Source: Cyanobacteria bacterium MAG CAR3_bin_5 (GTDB lineage Bacteria; Cyanobacteriota; Cyanobacteriia; PCC-6307; Cyanobiaceae). From it: DNA of 64,000 nt. The position numbers were made by a program, and so were the translations under genes. How positions within the stretch are numbered: the first letter of the stretch is position 1; each line of letters starts with the position of its first letter. Where the stretch lies: the NCBI GenBank assembly GCA_026709085.1, contig JAPOTR010000024.1, positions 1 to 64,000 on the forward strand. The letters are read 5' to 3'. Shown here in pieces: positions 35,511-44,601 of this stretch. The notes beneath the pieces were generated by a model, which was not told the origin of the DNA, did not search any database, and saw only the letters and a list, made by a program, of their open reading frames with translations.

Positions 35511-35798
35511 ATGTTTGGAATCACTGCATCAGTGGCTGCTGAACGCTATCTCAATCATCCAACCTTTGGCTTGCTCTATTGGGTCTGCCCAACAGGGGAC
35601 AGCCGGGATCTCTATGTCAGCCTCTATGCGCAGAGAATGTTCTTTCTGGTCACCATGCAAAACCAGGACGTTCTTTTCCAGACCATCCCCCTCATGGACG
35701 CCCGGGCCCTGGCTGAGCAAAACCTCAACCGCTCCCGTCGTACGGACCCTGACGCGGCCCTGGCTTGGCAGGATATTTTCGAGAAAACCTTCATCTAA
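35511..35798 (+). CDS. pipX: PII-interacting protein X
   Basis: PipX binds either the nitrogen sensor PII (GlnB) or the transcription factor NtcA and so links nitrogen status to gene expression. The 95-residue protein has the conserved core ERYLNHPTFGLLYWVC and DLYVSLYAQRMFFLVTMQNQ of the Tudor-like domain, followed by DARALAEQNLNRSRR helices. The first ten residues before ERYLNH may not all be translated. It is followed by pipY, the usual cyanobacterial pair. Confidence 0.9.
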   Translation: MFGITASVAAERYLNHPTFGLLYWVCPTGDSRDLYVSLYAQRMFFLVTMQNQDVLFQTIPLMDARALAEQNLNRSRRTDPDAALAWQDIFEKTFI

Positions 35799-35861
35799 TC
35801 CCTAACCCCGGTTCCAGGCAAAGAACCAGGAACAGTCCTGGGGAATCTATCCATAAGCTTT

Positions 35862-35873
35862 TGCGGGAATGAC
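35862..35873 (-). repeat. half copy of a REP-like hairpin
   Basis: The bases GCGGGAATGACG immediately before the pipY start are the reverse complement of the left half of the full hairpin at 61369-61391 (CGTCATTCCCGC). Only one arm is present. A separate small hairpin, CCAGGA / TCCTGG (35826-35841), lies just upstream between pipX and pipY. Confidence 0.45.
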
Positions 35874-36614
35874 GTGACCATTGCCAACCGTCTGGAGGCA
35901 CTCCACCACCGTTTGCCCCCTGGTGTGACCCTGCTGGCTGTGAGTAAGGGTCATCCTTGGCAGGCCATTGAAGAGGCCTACGCAGCAGGGGAGCGGCGCT
36001 TCGGTGAAAGTCGTCTTCAGGAAGCGGAGCCCAAGATGAGCGCGCTGCGGCAGCGTTGTCCCGGCCTGGAGTGGCACTTTATCGGCCAACTGCAAGCCAA
36101 CAAGGTGCGCCCCGTGGCCAAGGCCTTTGCCTGGATTCACTCCCTGGACCGCCTCAGCCTGGCGCAACGGCTGGATCGCATCGCCGGGGACGAGGGGCGT
36201 TGTCCCCAAGTCCTCCTCCAGGTCAAGCTCCGTCCGGACCCCAACAAGGGGGGGTTCCCTCCGGAGAAATTGACCAGCCACCTGGCCACGCTGGCGCACC
36301 TGTCCCATGTGAAGCTGCGGGGGCTGATGACCATGGCCCCCCTGGGGCTGGAGCCGGATCAACTCCACCATCTCTTCTCGGACTGCCGGCAACTGGCCCA
36401 GCGGTTGAGAGCCCATCTGCCGTCAGCGGTGGCCAGGGATTTCAATCAACTCTCCATGGGAATGAGCCGGGATTGGCCCCAAGCCGTTGCTGCCGGCAGT
36501 ACATTTGTCCGCATTGGCAACGATATTTTCGGTCCTCGCCAGCCGGCGGCGCCCACGGGACCCTCAACCGCGGCCCCTGTCAACTGCCTTGCAAACGGTG
36601 AAACTTGCTCCTAA
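35874..36614 (+). CDS. pipY: PipY, YggS/PLPBP-family PLP-binding protein
   Basis: Members of this family keep pyridoxal phosphate and amino-acid pools balanced and are not known enzymes. The 246-residue protein has LLAVSKGHPWQAIEEAYAAG with the PLP Lys, RRFGESRLQEAEPKM, WHFIGQLQANKVRPVA, LLQVKLRPDPNKGGF, RGLMTMAPLGL and LSMGMSRDWPQAVAAGSTFVRIGNDIFG. GTG start at 35874. It forms the conserved pipX-pipY unit. Confidence 0.9.
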   Translation: MTIANRLEALHHRLPPGVTLLAVSKGHPWQAIEEAYAAGERRFGESRLQEAEPKMSALRQRCPGLEWHFIGQLQANKVRPVAKAFAWIHSLDRLSLAQRLDRIAGDEGRCPQVLLQVKLRPDPNKGGFPPEKLTSHLATLAHLSHVKLRGLMTMAPLGLEPDQLHHLFSDCRQLAQRLRAHLPSAVARDFNQLSMGMSRDWPQAVAAGSTFVRIGNDIFGPRQPAAPTGPSTAAPVNCLANGETCS

Positions 36615-36671
36615 AGTAGAACATGAACCGTGGTGCATGTTTTGCTCCCTCCTCGATGAGGTCCCCTGGTA

Positions 36672-37322
36672 GTGCCCTTTCTCTCTCGCGTGCGCTCTAT
36701 CTTTTCTGGCGATGATGGTGAGATCATGGAAGACGATCATGCCCATGGCTATGACCGGGACGAGGCCCTGATGGGTGACGGTGGGCTTCCCGAGGAATTC
36801 TCAAGTCCTGCAAGTCCGGGCCATGAAGCCCTGAACATGCCCCAAGGTGTGGATCAGGAGTCTTTCTCCCAATCCAACGTCATTGGCATGCCGGGCATTT
36901 CCAGCAATTTGTCCGAAGTGATCTTCATGCGGCCACGGAACTTCGATGAAATGCCGCGGGCCATTCAGGCATTGCGTGAGCGCCGAACCATAATTCTTAA
37001 CCTGACCGAGATGAAGCCTGAAGAGGCACAACGGGCCGTGGATTTCGTCTCGGGCGGAAACTTTGCCACCGATGGCAGTCAGGAGCGATTGGGGGAGGGC
37101 ATTTTTCTCTTCGCTCCCAGTTGCGTCAAGGTCACCCTGGCAAAGAATGCTGAGCCAACCCCTTCTCCGGAGCCACCGGCAGCCAAGCCGGAGCCGCCTC
37201 AGCCCGTGCCCCAGCCTTCCGTCAATAACGGCAGCAATGGCTATGGGGGCCGTGAGCCGTCGTCTTTTATCCCGGACGTGAACTTCACGCCGTTCTCGGG
37301 TGAGTTTCCCCCCACCCCCTAG
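36672..37322 (+). CDS. sepF: cell division protein SepF
   Basis: SepF (Cdv2 in cyanobacteria) polymerises and helps align FtsZ at the division ring. The 216-residue protein has a short amphipathic start, an acidic linker, the conserved domain [54 protein letters not shown] and [12 protein letters not shown], then a Pro-rich tail. GTG start at 36672. It sits between pipY and proC, as in other cyanobacteria. Confidence 0.9.
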   Translation: MPFLSRVRSIFSGDDGEIMEDDHAHGYDRDEALMGDGGLPEEFSSPASPGHEALNMPQGVDQESFSQSNVIGMPGISSNLSEVIFMRPRNFDEMPRAIQALRERRTIILNLTEMKPEEAQRAVDFVSGGNFATDGSQERLGEGIFLFAPSCVKVTLAKNAEPTPSPEPPAAKPEPPQPVPQPSVNNGSNGYGGREPSSFIPDVNFTPFSGEFPPTP

Positions 37323-37354
37323 TGGGTCTTGGCAGGTCGGTGGGAGTTCATGCC

Positions 37355-38164
37355 ATGGGCGGTCAGTGGGGCATTCTCGGTTACGGTCAGATGGCCCAGG
37401 CCATGGTCGGCCCATGGTTGGAGAGCGGCCTTCTCCAACCGGAACAGATCGCTGCCTGCGTCCGTGACCAGGGCCGGGCCGCAGCGTTGCAGCGGCGAGA
37501 CGGGGTGGCGGTGGGGGTGGATCTCCGGCCCGTGCTGATGGCCGACCATCTGGTGCTGGCCTGCAAACCCCAGCAGTTGCACACGGTGCTGGAGACCCGC
37601 GCTGCCCTTGATCCCCCTGCCATGGAGGGTCAGGGTCTGGTGATTTCCATCCTGGCGGGTGTGTCCCTGGGGCGACTGCAGGCAGCCTTTCCCGGGCGCC
37701 CCTGTGTGCGGGCCATGCCCAACATTGCCTGTCGCATCAGAGCCGGGCTGACCGGCCTGGCCATGGCTGGCCACCTCTCCCCGGAGCAGGGGCAACGGGT
37801 GATGGCCGTGTTTACTGTTCTCGGCCAGGTGGAGCAGGTGAGTGAGGCGCAGATGGACGGGTTTCTGGCCCTGGCCGCATCGGGTCCGGCCATGGTGGCG
37901 GTGATGATGGAAGCACTGGCGGATGGGGGTGTTGCGGCGGGTCTGCCCCGGGCCCAGGCCAACAGCATTGCCCAGGTCATGGTGGCCGGCAGCACCGCAC
38001 TGCTCCAGAAGGAGCAGTTGCCCCCGTCCGCCCTCAAGGATGCCGTCTGTAGCCCTGGCGGCGCCAGCATTGCCGCCATCGCCGAACTGGAGCGGCGCGG
38101 CTTCCGCGCTGCGCTGATGGATGCAATCCTTGCAGCCCAGGGGCGCAGCCGTGAACTGGGGTGA
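37355..38164 (+). CDS. proC: pyrroline-5-carboxylate reductase
   Basis: Last step of proline synthesis. The 269-residue NAD(P)H enzyme begins MGGQWGILGYGQMAQAMVG with the Rossmann Gly pattern and has VLACKPQQL, VRAMPNIACRIRAGLTG, the FLALAASGPAMVAVMMEALADGGVAAGL dimer region and KDAVCSPGGASIAAI. I chose ATG 37355; a GTG at 37322 overlaps the sepF stop and adds eleven residues. Confidence 0.9.
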   Translation: MGGQWGILGYGQMAQAMVGPWLESGLLQPEQIAACVRDQGRAAALQRRDGVAVGVDLRPVLMADHLVLACKPQQLHTVLETRAALDPPAMEGQGLVISILAGVSLGRLQAAFPGRPCVRAMPNIACRIRAGLTGLAMAGHLSPEQGQRVMAVFTVLGQVEQVSEAQMDGFLALAASGPAMVAVMMEALADGGVAAGLPRAQANSIAQVMVAGSTALLQKEQLPPSALKDAVCSPGGASIAAIAELERRGFRAALMDAILAAQGRSRELG

Positions 38165-38201
38165 CCCTTGACATACCCCCCTGAAGGGCCGGGGTCTCAA
38201 G

Positions 38202-38819
38202 TCAAGAAGACTTCCGGCCGAGGCGAGGCTCCTGACCCGTGCGGATGCGTTGCATGTTGCCGCGGTGGCGCCAGATCACCAGCGCCATGGTTGCCAGGGC
38301 CAGCAGCGTGTAGGGAAGACGGGCAGAGGATCCCGCCATGCCCCAGGCCATCAGGATTGGCAGCAGCACACCGGCGGTCAGGCTGGCCACCGAGACCATG
38401 GGCACAGCGGCCAGCACCACCAGAAAGCTTCCCAGACAGGCCAGGGCCACCGGGGGAGAAAGGCCAAGTAAGACCCCCAGGGCGGTGGCCACCGCCTTCC
38501 CCCCACGAAATCTCAGCCAGAGAGGCCAGATGTGCCCGGCCAGGGCACAGAGACCCACCACCACATGCAGCCATGGTGTGGCCCCCCATCCCTTGGCCAG
38601 CACAATGGCTACGGTCCCTTTGGCTACGTCCACCAGGAGGGCAGCCAGGGCCGGCCACCGCCCCGCCACCCGCAACACGTTGGTTGCGCCGGTGGAGCCC
38701 GAGCCCTGTTGGCGTAGATCCACACCACGCAACCACTTCACCAGCAACCAGCCGGAGGGAATGCTCCCCAGTCCATAGGCTGCCAGGAGGCAAAGGAGCC
38801 AGAATGCTGCGGGGTTCAC
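38202..38819 (-). CDS. plsY: acyl-phosphate:glycerol-3-phosphate acyltransferase
   Basis: An integral membrane enzyme that makes lysophosphatidate from acyl phosphate at the start of phospholipid synthesis. The 205-residue protein has YGLGSIPSGWLL, RQQGSGSTGATNVLRVAG and RFRGGKAVATALGVLLGLSP, the three conserved PlsY motifs, with five or more membrane helices. The DUF3086 gene ends three bases upstream of its start. Confidence 0.95.
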   Translation of the reverse strand: MNPAAFWLLCLLAAYGLGSIPSGWLLVKWLRGVDLRQQGSGSTGATNVLRVAGRWPALAALLVDVAKGTVAIVLAKGWGATPWLHVVVGLCALAGHIWPLWLRFRGGKAVATALGVLLGLSPPVALACLGSFLVVLAAVPMVSVASLTAGVLLPILMAWGMAGSSARLPYTLLALATMALVIWRHRGNMQRIRTGQEPRLGRKSS

Positions 38820-38822
38820 GAA

Positions 38823-39731
38823 TCAGAGGGGATCACCGTCGGGATCGTCCATGGCCAGTTCCCGGGCATCCGCCGCAAAAGCAAGCCAGAGGGGAAACTG
38901 GAGGATGGGAATATCAACCACTTGCTCAGCGGCATCAATCAAAATCAAGGGTAGGCCATCCCGACTTTCCAGCCGGTCGGCCCGCTCAATCAGGGCATCG
39001 GGTCGTTCAAACAGGCTGATGCCGTTGGCGTTGGGGCCAAAATCTTCCCGGGCCAACCCCAGGCTGTCCTGCAACCCTCGCCGCCACTGACCCAGGCGCT
39101 CCGGTGTGCTGGCCAGAACCAGGGTTTGCAGTTGGTCTCCATAAAGCTCCGTGAGAACGGCAACGGCCGCGGCGGCCAGCAGCACGTTGCGGCTGCGGCT
39201 GCCCAGGCTGTTCTGTGCGCCCCGCCCCTGCTGCTGAAACAGCCAGTTGCCCAGCAATTCCCCATGGCCGGGCTCCAGGTGGCGGCGCAAGCGCCATGGG
39301 GGCGCATAGAAATCCGGAGTCTCCTGGAAGCCGCGGATCATGTCTTCAATCAAGGACTGATCCGCCAGGAAGGGGGTGGCGGCGCTGGTGTCCTGGCTGG
39401 GGGCTGTTGCCGTGGGCTGATCCAGGGGCGAAGGCTGAACCATCACCTTCCGGGGGGCCAGCTCCAGGGCCTGGGCCCGGTCGCTCAGGTCCTGGAGCGC
39501 CCCCACCAGATACTCCTGAAACCCTTGCACCCGCCGGGACAACTCATCGCAGGAACCGGCAAAGTGACGGCCAATGTCCTCCTGGAGGCGGTCACGCCGT
39601 TGTTCAAGGGTGCTGATCTCCGCCAGCAACCGTTGCCGCCGCTCCAGCAACTCGGCCAGGAACACCTCTGCCGCCGGTGAAGCCGCTTGCGGAGCCTGGG
39701 GTGTTGATGTCTCGCTTTTCCTGGGTGTCAT
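38823..39731 (-). CDS. DUF3086-type cyanobacterial protein
   Basis: A 302-residue soluble protein with an N-terminal coiled coil (EVFLAELLERRQRLLAEISTLEQRRDRLQEDIGRH, about 22-56) and a conserved C-terminal domain: DMIRGFQETPDFYAPPWRLRRHLEPGHGELLGNW and NVLLAAAAVAVLTELYGDQLQ. This fits DUF3086, found mostly in cyanobacteria. Function unknown. plsY and DUF3119 flank it with almost no gap. Confidence 0.8.
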   Translation of the reverse strand: MTPRKSETSTPQAPQAASPAAEVFLAELLERRQRLLAEISTLEQRRDRLQEDIGRHFAGSCDELSRRVQGFQEYLVGALQDLSDRAQALELAPRKVMVQPSPLDQPTATAPSQDTSAATPFLADQSLIEDMIRGFQETPDFYAPPWRLRRHLEPGHGELLGNWLFQQQGRGAQNSLGSRSRNVLLAAAAVAVLTELYGDQLQTLVLASTPERLGQWRRGLQDSLGLAREDFGPNANGISLFERPDALIERADRLESRDGLPLILIDAAEQVVDIPILQFPLWLAFAADARELAMDDPDGDPL

Positions 39732-39741
39732 GGAGGTGGAT

Positions 39742-40140
39742 TCAGACGGCGTCAGCAGAACCGGTGGCGACGTTCACGTGGCCAAGCCGCCGCTCCAGTT
39801 GTTGGCGCAGCCCCTGTCCATCAACAATCACCGGCACAAAATGAATGCCGTTCACTTCACGGAAGTAGAGGAGAACGGGCAAGGGCTTCCAGAACAGGCT
39901 CCAGCCGCGCCAGTTCCTGTAGGGGAAACGGCGCAGCACCACGGATCCATTGTGCAGTTCCAGCGCATCAGGGGTGAACACCAGGCGCAGCCGCACACTC
40001 TGAAACAGCAGAATCAGGCCCAGTAACGCCATGGCCCCACCAGCCGCCAGGTTCGCCAGACAGAGCAGACTTCCAAGCAGCAGGATGACCAGCGGCAGCC
40101 GTAGCCCCGGCGCCAGCACCACCGTCTCTTCAGCATCCAT
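39742..40140 (-). CDS. DUF3119-type membrane protein
   Basis: A 132-residue protein with two membrane segments (about 14-45, LPLVILLLGSLLCLANLAAG and AMALLGLILLFQSVRL) and a C-terminal domain FTPDALELHNGSVVLRRFPYRNW and WSLFWKPLPVLLYFRE. This fits the cyanobacterial/plastid DUF3119 family. It lies between a MlaE-type permease and DUF3086, suggesting envelope-lipid context by neighbourhood only. Confidence 0.8.
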   Translation of the reverse strand: MDAEETVVLAPGLRLPLVILLLGSLLCLANLAAGGAMALLGLILLFQSVRLRLVFTPDALELHNGSVVLRRFPYRNWRGWSLFWKPLPVLLYFREVNGIHFVPVIVDGQGLRQQLERRLGHVNVATGSADAV

Positions 40141-40187
40141 GGTTCACCCCGATTCCAAGACGGAAACCATTCTAAAGGCCGATTCAC

Positions 40188-40943
40188 TCATCCGAAAAAC
40201 ACCTGGGTCAGGCCCACGTTCACCAGGGCCAGCAAAACCAGGGTCATGACCACGGCCCCTGTGGTGCTGGCGCCCACTTCCCTGGGTCCCCCTCTGGTGG
40301 ACAGGCCCCAGCCGCAGGCCACCAGGGCAATCACCGCCCCGAACACCACCCCCTTGCAGACCATGGCGGGCACATCGCCGGGATCCATCCATGTCCGCAC
40401 GGACTGCCAGAACACCGCGGGGGGGATGCCGTAGTATTGGGCACAGCTAACGGCGCCGGAGACCATCCCCACCATAAAAAAGGCAATGGTCTGCAGGGGC
40501 GTCATCACCAGCAACGCCACCACCCTCGGAACAACGAGATATTCCACCGGATCCGTCCGCAGCATCTTGATGGCGTCCACCTGTTCGGTGACGGCCATGG
40601 TGCCCAGTTCCGCGGAATAGGCCGTCGCCACCTTGCCCGTGATCAACACCGCCGAGAGGATCGGGGCAATTTCCCGGGCCAAGCCTACCGCCAGCATGCC
40701 GCCAACGGCATCCCCCAGGCCCAGATCCGTGAGTTCCGAGGCCACCTGCACGTTGAACACGGTGCCGGCGGCAATACCCACCAGCAGCACCACCAGAAAG
40801 CTGTCGGGGCCGGCAATGTGCATCTGTGCCAGAACCTCGCTGCCGCCCCAGTGACCACGAGCCATGGCGGCAACGGTTTGTCCACTGAGCAGCAGGCTGC
40901 TGCCCAGACGCTTGAGCCATCGGGGCGTTTTCACAACGGCCAT
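40188..40943 (-). CDS. MlaE-type ABC transporter permease
   Basis: A 251-residue permease of the MlaE/TGD1 family, which moves phospholipids between envelope membranes with an MCE protein and an ATPase. Conserved stretches include LGLGDAVGGMLAVGLAREIAPILSAVLITGKVATAYSAELGTMAVTEQVDAIKMLRTDPVEYLVVPRV. ATG at 40943. The partner ATPase and MCE genes are not adjacent here. Confidence 0.85.
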   Translation of the reverse strand: MAVVKTPRWLKRLGSSLLLSGQTVAAMARGHWGGSEVLAQMHIAGPDSFLVVLLVGIAAGTVFNVQVASELTDLGLGDAVGGMLAVGLAREIAPILSAVLITGKVATAYSAELGTMAVTEQVDAIKMLRTDPVEYLVVPRVVALLVMTPLQTIAFFMVGMVSGAVSCAQYYGIPPAVFWQSVRTWMDPGDVPAMVCKGVVFGAVIALVACGWGLSTRGGPREVGASTTGAVVMTLVLLALVNVGLTQVFFG

Positions 40944-40971
40944 GGATTGGGGAGCAAAACGGTGGAAGGGT

Positions 40972-42342
40972 TCAGGTCTGTTGCGGGCTCCGCCGGGGCC
41001 AGCGGCGCATCGCCACGAGGCCCAGGGCAATGAGGGTTCCCGGCACCACACTGATGCACAGACGAATCATGACAACTGCCCCGTCGGGCTGGTCCATCCC
41101 CTGGCTGGCCAGGTAACCGCTCAACTCCAGCACAATGCCCAGGCCGAAAATACCCAGGCCAATGCCCAGCTTCTGGACCAGCACCATCCAGGCCGTGTAG
41201 AAGCCGGCGGGGTGATCGGGATCGGCGTCAATGGCGTCGGGGAGCAAGGACCAGGGGATGAGGAAGGCCGTGGCCCCCCCCAGGCCCAGAAGCATGATGG
41301 TGAGCACCAGCAGGGCCAGAAACAACCCCTGCCAGACAGCGCCCATTCCCAGGGGAAAGGGGGGCAGCAGCAGGGCCAGAACCAGCGCAACGCCCCAGAG
41401 GGCCAGCCCTCGGCGCAAGGCCGGAATCCGCCCCCGCCGCTGGGCCACCTGCCCCCAGATCCACAGCCCCGGCACCGCCGACACTTGAAACACCAGGGGC
41501 ATGGCATAGGCCCAGTTGTCCCCCAGGTGCAGCACCACCCGCAGAAACACCAGGGCCACGTTCTGCATCAGTTGCAGGCCACACCAGAGCAGCAGATAGA
41601 GCCCCAGCACCATGCGGAAGCGCCCGTTGGCGGCGATCCGCTGCAACTGCACCCGGACGGTTTCCAGATGAGCGGCCGGCCGGAGGGCGTTGCGGGCGAA
41701 GGGGCTGAGTCCAAAGGCGCAGGCCAGCCCGGACCCTGCGATCAACGCGCCCCCCAGGATGCCCAGCCGCGCATACCCCACCGCCCCTTGCCGCACCAGG
41801 AAGAAGGCCATCACCAGGCCCAGCAAACCGGCCGTGAGGGATCCGGTGAAGCGGGCCGCATTGAGATGGGTGCGCACACTTGCACTGCTGGACAGTTCAC
41901 TGGTCAGAGCGGCAAAGGGAAGATTCATGGCGGTGTAGGCCGTCATGAGCAGCACCGCCGTTACGCTGTAGTAGCCCAGGCGCTGGTCAGGGGTTTCAAA
42001 GGGAACCCACCACATGGCGGCAAAACAGAGCCCGAGGGGAACAGCGGCCCCGACGATCCACGGCAGACGGGCCCCCCAGGCGGTGTGGGTCCGGTCGCTG
42101 AGCCAGCCGATCAGTGGATCGCTCAAGCCATCCCACACCTTGAGAACCATGAGCATGGCCCCGGCCAATCCCGCTGATAGACCAGCCACCTCCGTAAAGA
42201 AGGGGAAGAGATAGAAACCCAGCACGGTGGCCGCCAACCCCGTACCGGCATCCCCCAGGCCGTAGGCCAGGTAAAGACGAAGCTGCCGCCTCACTGCCAA
42301 GGTTCCGCCCAAGGGATTAAGCTGATAGAGGCAGTGCGCCAT
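40972..42342 (-). CDS. GPH-type sugar:cation symporter (MFS_2)
   Basis: A 456-residue transporter with about twelve membrane helices. The start YLAYGLGDAGTGLAATVLGFYLFPFFTEVAGL and the loop KVWDGLSDPLIGWLSDRTHTAWGARLPW are typical of the glycoside-pentoside-hexuronide symporter family. Substrate unknown. It is separated from the tRNA-Gly gene by two bases, in opposite orientation. Confidence 0.85.
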   Translation of the reverse strand: MAHCLYQLNPLGGTLAVRRQLRLYLAYGLGDAGTGLAATVLGFYLFPFFTEVAGLSAGLAGAMLMVLKVWDGLSDPLIGWLSDRTHTAWGARLPWIVGAAVPLGLCFAAMWWVPFETPDQRLGYYSVTAVLLMTAYTAMNLPFAALTSELSSSASVRTHLNAARFTGSLTAGLLGLVMAFFLVRQGAVGYARLGILGGALIAGSGLACAFGLSPFARNALRPAAHLETVRVQLQRIAANGRFRMVLGLYLLLWCGLQLMQNVALVFLRVVLHLGDNWAYAMPLVFQVSAVPGLWIWGQVAQRRGRIPALRRGLALWGVALVLALLLPPFPLGMGAVWQGLFLALLVLTIMLLGLGGATAFLIPWSLLPDAIDADPDHPAGFYTAWMVLVQKLGIGLGIFGLGIVLELSGYLASQGMDQPDGAVVMIRLCISVVPGTLIALGLVAMRRWPRRSPQQT

Positions 42343-42344
42343 AA

Positions 42345-42415
42345 GCGGACATAGTTTAGTGGCAAAACCTCAGCCTTCCAAGCTGATGATGGGGGTTCGA
42401 TTCCCCCTGTCCGCT
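42345..42415 (+). tRNA. tRNA-Gly (anticodon UCC)
   Basis: A 71-nt cloverleaf: acceptor GCGGACA pairs with TGTCCGC, the D arm contains TTTAGTGGCAAAAC, the anticodon stem TCAGC/GCTGA encloses loop CTTCCAA with anticodon TCC, and the T arm is GGGGGTTCGATTCCCCC. Discriminator base T follows. No CCA is encoded. A TTTT run just past the 3' end may help termination. Confidence 0.97.
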
Positions 42416-42469
42416 TTTCCGTCCCGGGTCGGTCCCCGGGGTCCATGGGTGGCAAAGGGGCCACAAGCA

Positions 42470-44542
42470 TCAGTCTGAATCAGGCTCCAGGGCGGCAGGG
42501 CAGTGACGGCTGGCCACCATCAGCACCAGGCTACGGGATTCCAGGCCCACTTGGTCCCGGGGCCACGGCCCGGCGGGGGATCGGGGCATGTCGTCACCGG
42601 CCGGGAGTGCCGTATCAATGAGACGGCGCCAGCCGCTACGGCAGCCGGGCAGGTGGAATTGAATGGCCTTGTGGAATGCGTTGAGGCCGCACCAGAGCAC
42701 CGCGTCCCCGGTGGCTGTGTGAATACTCCAGGCCAGGGCATGGGACCAGGGACCGTAATCCGGCCGGTTGAGCCGTGGGCCGTGCCATTTGCGGTATGGC
42801 TGGAGCGGTTTGGCCGCGCCTTGCTCCTGGATGAGGGTGGCGGGATTCAGCCAGCTACCCAGCACCGCCCGCAGCCGCAGCAGGCGGCGAACGTAGCGCT
42901 CCATGGCCTGCTCGGCCGGGCCGTGGTTCCAGGTCATCCAGCCGATGGGGTTGTCCTGGCACCAACTGTTGTTGTTGCCTCCCTGGCTGCGGTTCACCTC
43001 GTCCCCCATCCACAACAGGGGCACCCCTGGCGCCAGCAACAGGGAGGCGGTCAGGTTGCGAACCTGGCGGCAGCGCAAGGCCTGGACGCGCTGGTCACTG
43101 CTGGGTCCCTCAACGCCGCAGTTCCAGGAGTTGTTGTGATTTTCACCATCCCGGTTGCCTTCGCCGTTGGCGAGATTGTGCTTGACGTTGTAGCTCACCA
43201 AGTCTTGCAAGGTAAAACCATCGTGGGCGGTGACGAAGTGAATGGAGCGACCGGGTTCCACATCGGCTGCGGCAAATAGATCCCGGTTGCCGCTGAGCCG
43301 TTGCCGCATGTTCCAGCAGGTGTTCTGATCCCCCTTCCAGAAACGCCGCATGTCGTCCCGCAGGCGGCCGTTCCACACGCCAAAGTCCGGGGCGGGAAAA
43401 TCGGCAAGCCGGTACAGCCCCCCGCAATCCCAGGGTTCACCCATCAGCTTGAGATCCGCCAGGAGGGGATCCGCTGCCATGGCCGTGAACAACGGCGCCT
43501 CCTTGAGAGGGGTCAGATTGTCACCCCGGGTCAGGGCTGCGGCAAGGTCGAAGCGGAAACCATCAACACCCAGCTCCACCGCCCAGCACCGCAGTGACTC
43601 CAGAATCAGGTGCTGCACGTGGGGCCGGTGGGCCGCAATGGTGTTGCCGCAACCGCTCACGTCCTGATAGCGACCGCTGCTATCGCAGAAGTAATAAAGC
43701 CGCTCCCCAAAACCCCGCCAACTGACGGTGGGACCATCGCTCCCCTCTTCAGCCGTGTGGTTGTAGACCACGTCCACAAAAACCTCCAGATTTTCCCGAT
43801 GGCACGCCGCCACGAAGGCGCGCATCTGCTGGCGGGCTTGCAGGGGGTCCTGTCCCGCCCCGTAGCCGGGATGGAGGGAAAACCAGTTGATGGGGGCATA
43901 GCCCCAGTAGTTGTGCAGGCCGGCGGGACCACTGCCCGGATCAAAGCATTGCAATGGCAGCAACTCCACGGCGGTGACCCCCAGGGATTTCAGGCGGGGC
44001 AGCAGGCGCCGTAACCCCGGCAGCGTGCCTTTCTCCCCAGGGGGAACGGGGGCGCCCTGCCCCCGGGTGAAGCCCCCCGGATGGAGTTCATAGATGACGG
44101 TATCGCGCCATGGCCGTCGCGGCCGGGGCGCCGCCATGAAATCGAACGGATGACGCTCCGTCACCACGCCCTTGAGACAGCAGTGGAGGTTGGAGCCCCG
44201 GCCCCGAGCGGCTTGGCGCTCATATACCTGCCAGCCATCAACGCCCCGGGCACAGGGGTCCAGTAACACCTTGGCCGGATTGAACCCCGCCTCCTGGGGT
44301 CCATGTACCCTGTACCCGTACCGGCAGCCCACACCAACGCCCTTCACGAATACATGCCAGACATCACCGCTGCGGTGCGCTGGCCCCAGGGGAACCACCC
44401 GGTTGGGGGCCGGGCTGCCGCCGTGATCAAACAGCAGCAACTCCATGCGGGTTGCCTGGGGCGCCACCACGGCAAAATTCACGCCGTCCTCGCCAACTTC
44501 CGCACCAAGCGGGCCGGGACGACCAAGCCAAGTCAGAGTCAC
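42470..44542 (-). CDS. glgX: glycogen debranching enzyme (isoamylase type)
   Basis: A GH13 enzyme that hydrolyses alpha-1,6 branches of glycogen. The 690-residue protein has an N-terminal CBM48-like domain (VNFAVVAPQATRMELLLFD) and the barrel regions VYNHTAEEG, DGFRFDLAAAL (nucleophile Asp), LMGEPWDCGG (acid Glu) and FVTAHDGFTLQDL (third Asp). NNNSWCQDN and MGDEVNRSQGG follow the GlgX pattern. Length fits the family. Divergent from the MBL-fold gene. Confidence 0.95.
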   Translation of the reverse strand: MTLTWLGRPGPLGAEVGEDGVNFAVVAPQATRMELLLFDHGGSPAPNRVVPLGPAHRSGDVWHVFVKGVGVGCRYGYRVHGPQEAGFNPAKVLLDPCARGVDGWQVYERQAARGRGSNLHCCLKGVVTERHPFDFMAAPRPRRPWRDTVIYELHPGGFTRGQGAPVPPGEKGTLPGLRRLLPRLKSLGVTAVELLPLQCFDPGSGPAGLHNYWGYAPINWFSLHPGYGAGQDPLQARQQMRAFVAACHRENLEVFVDVVYNHTAEEGSDGPTVSWRGFGERLYYFCDSSGRYQDVSGCGNTIAAHRPHVQHLILESLRCWAVELGVDGFRFDLAAALTRGDNLTPLKEAPLFTAMAADPLLADLKLMGEPWDCGGLYRLADFPAPDFGVWNGRLRDDMRRFWKGDQNTCWNMRQRLSGNRDLFAAADVEPGRSIHFVTAHDGFTLQDLVSYNVKHNLANGEGNRDGENHNNSWNCGVEGPSSDQRVQALRCRQVRNLTASLLLAPGVPLLWMGDEVNRSQGGNNNSWCQDNPIGWMTWNHGPAEQAMERYVRRLLRLRAVLGSWLNPATLIQEQGAAKPLQPYRKWHGPRLNRPDYGPWSHALAWSIHTATGDAVLWCGLNAFHKAIQFHLPGCRSGWRRLIDTALPAGDDMPRSPAGPWPRDQVGLESRSLVLMVASRHCPAALEPDSD

Positions 44543-44601
44543 ACCGGGTCAGGGTCACTGCTTAACCCTAGGTCCACGGCTCCGGCATCGTCAGCACGTT
44601 T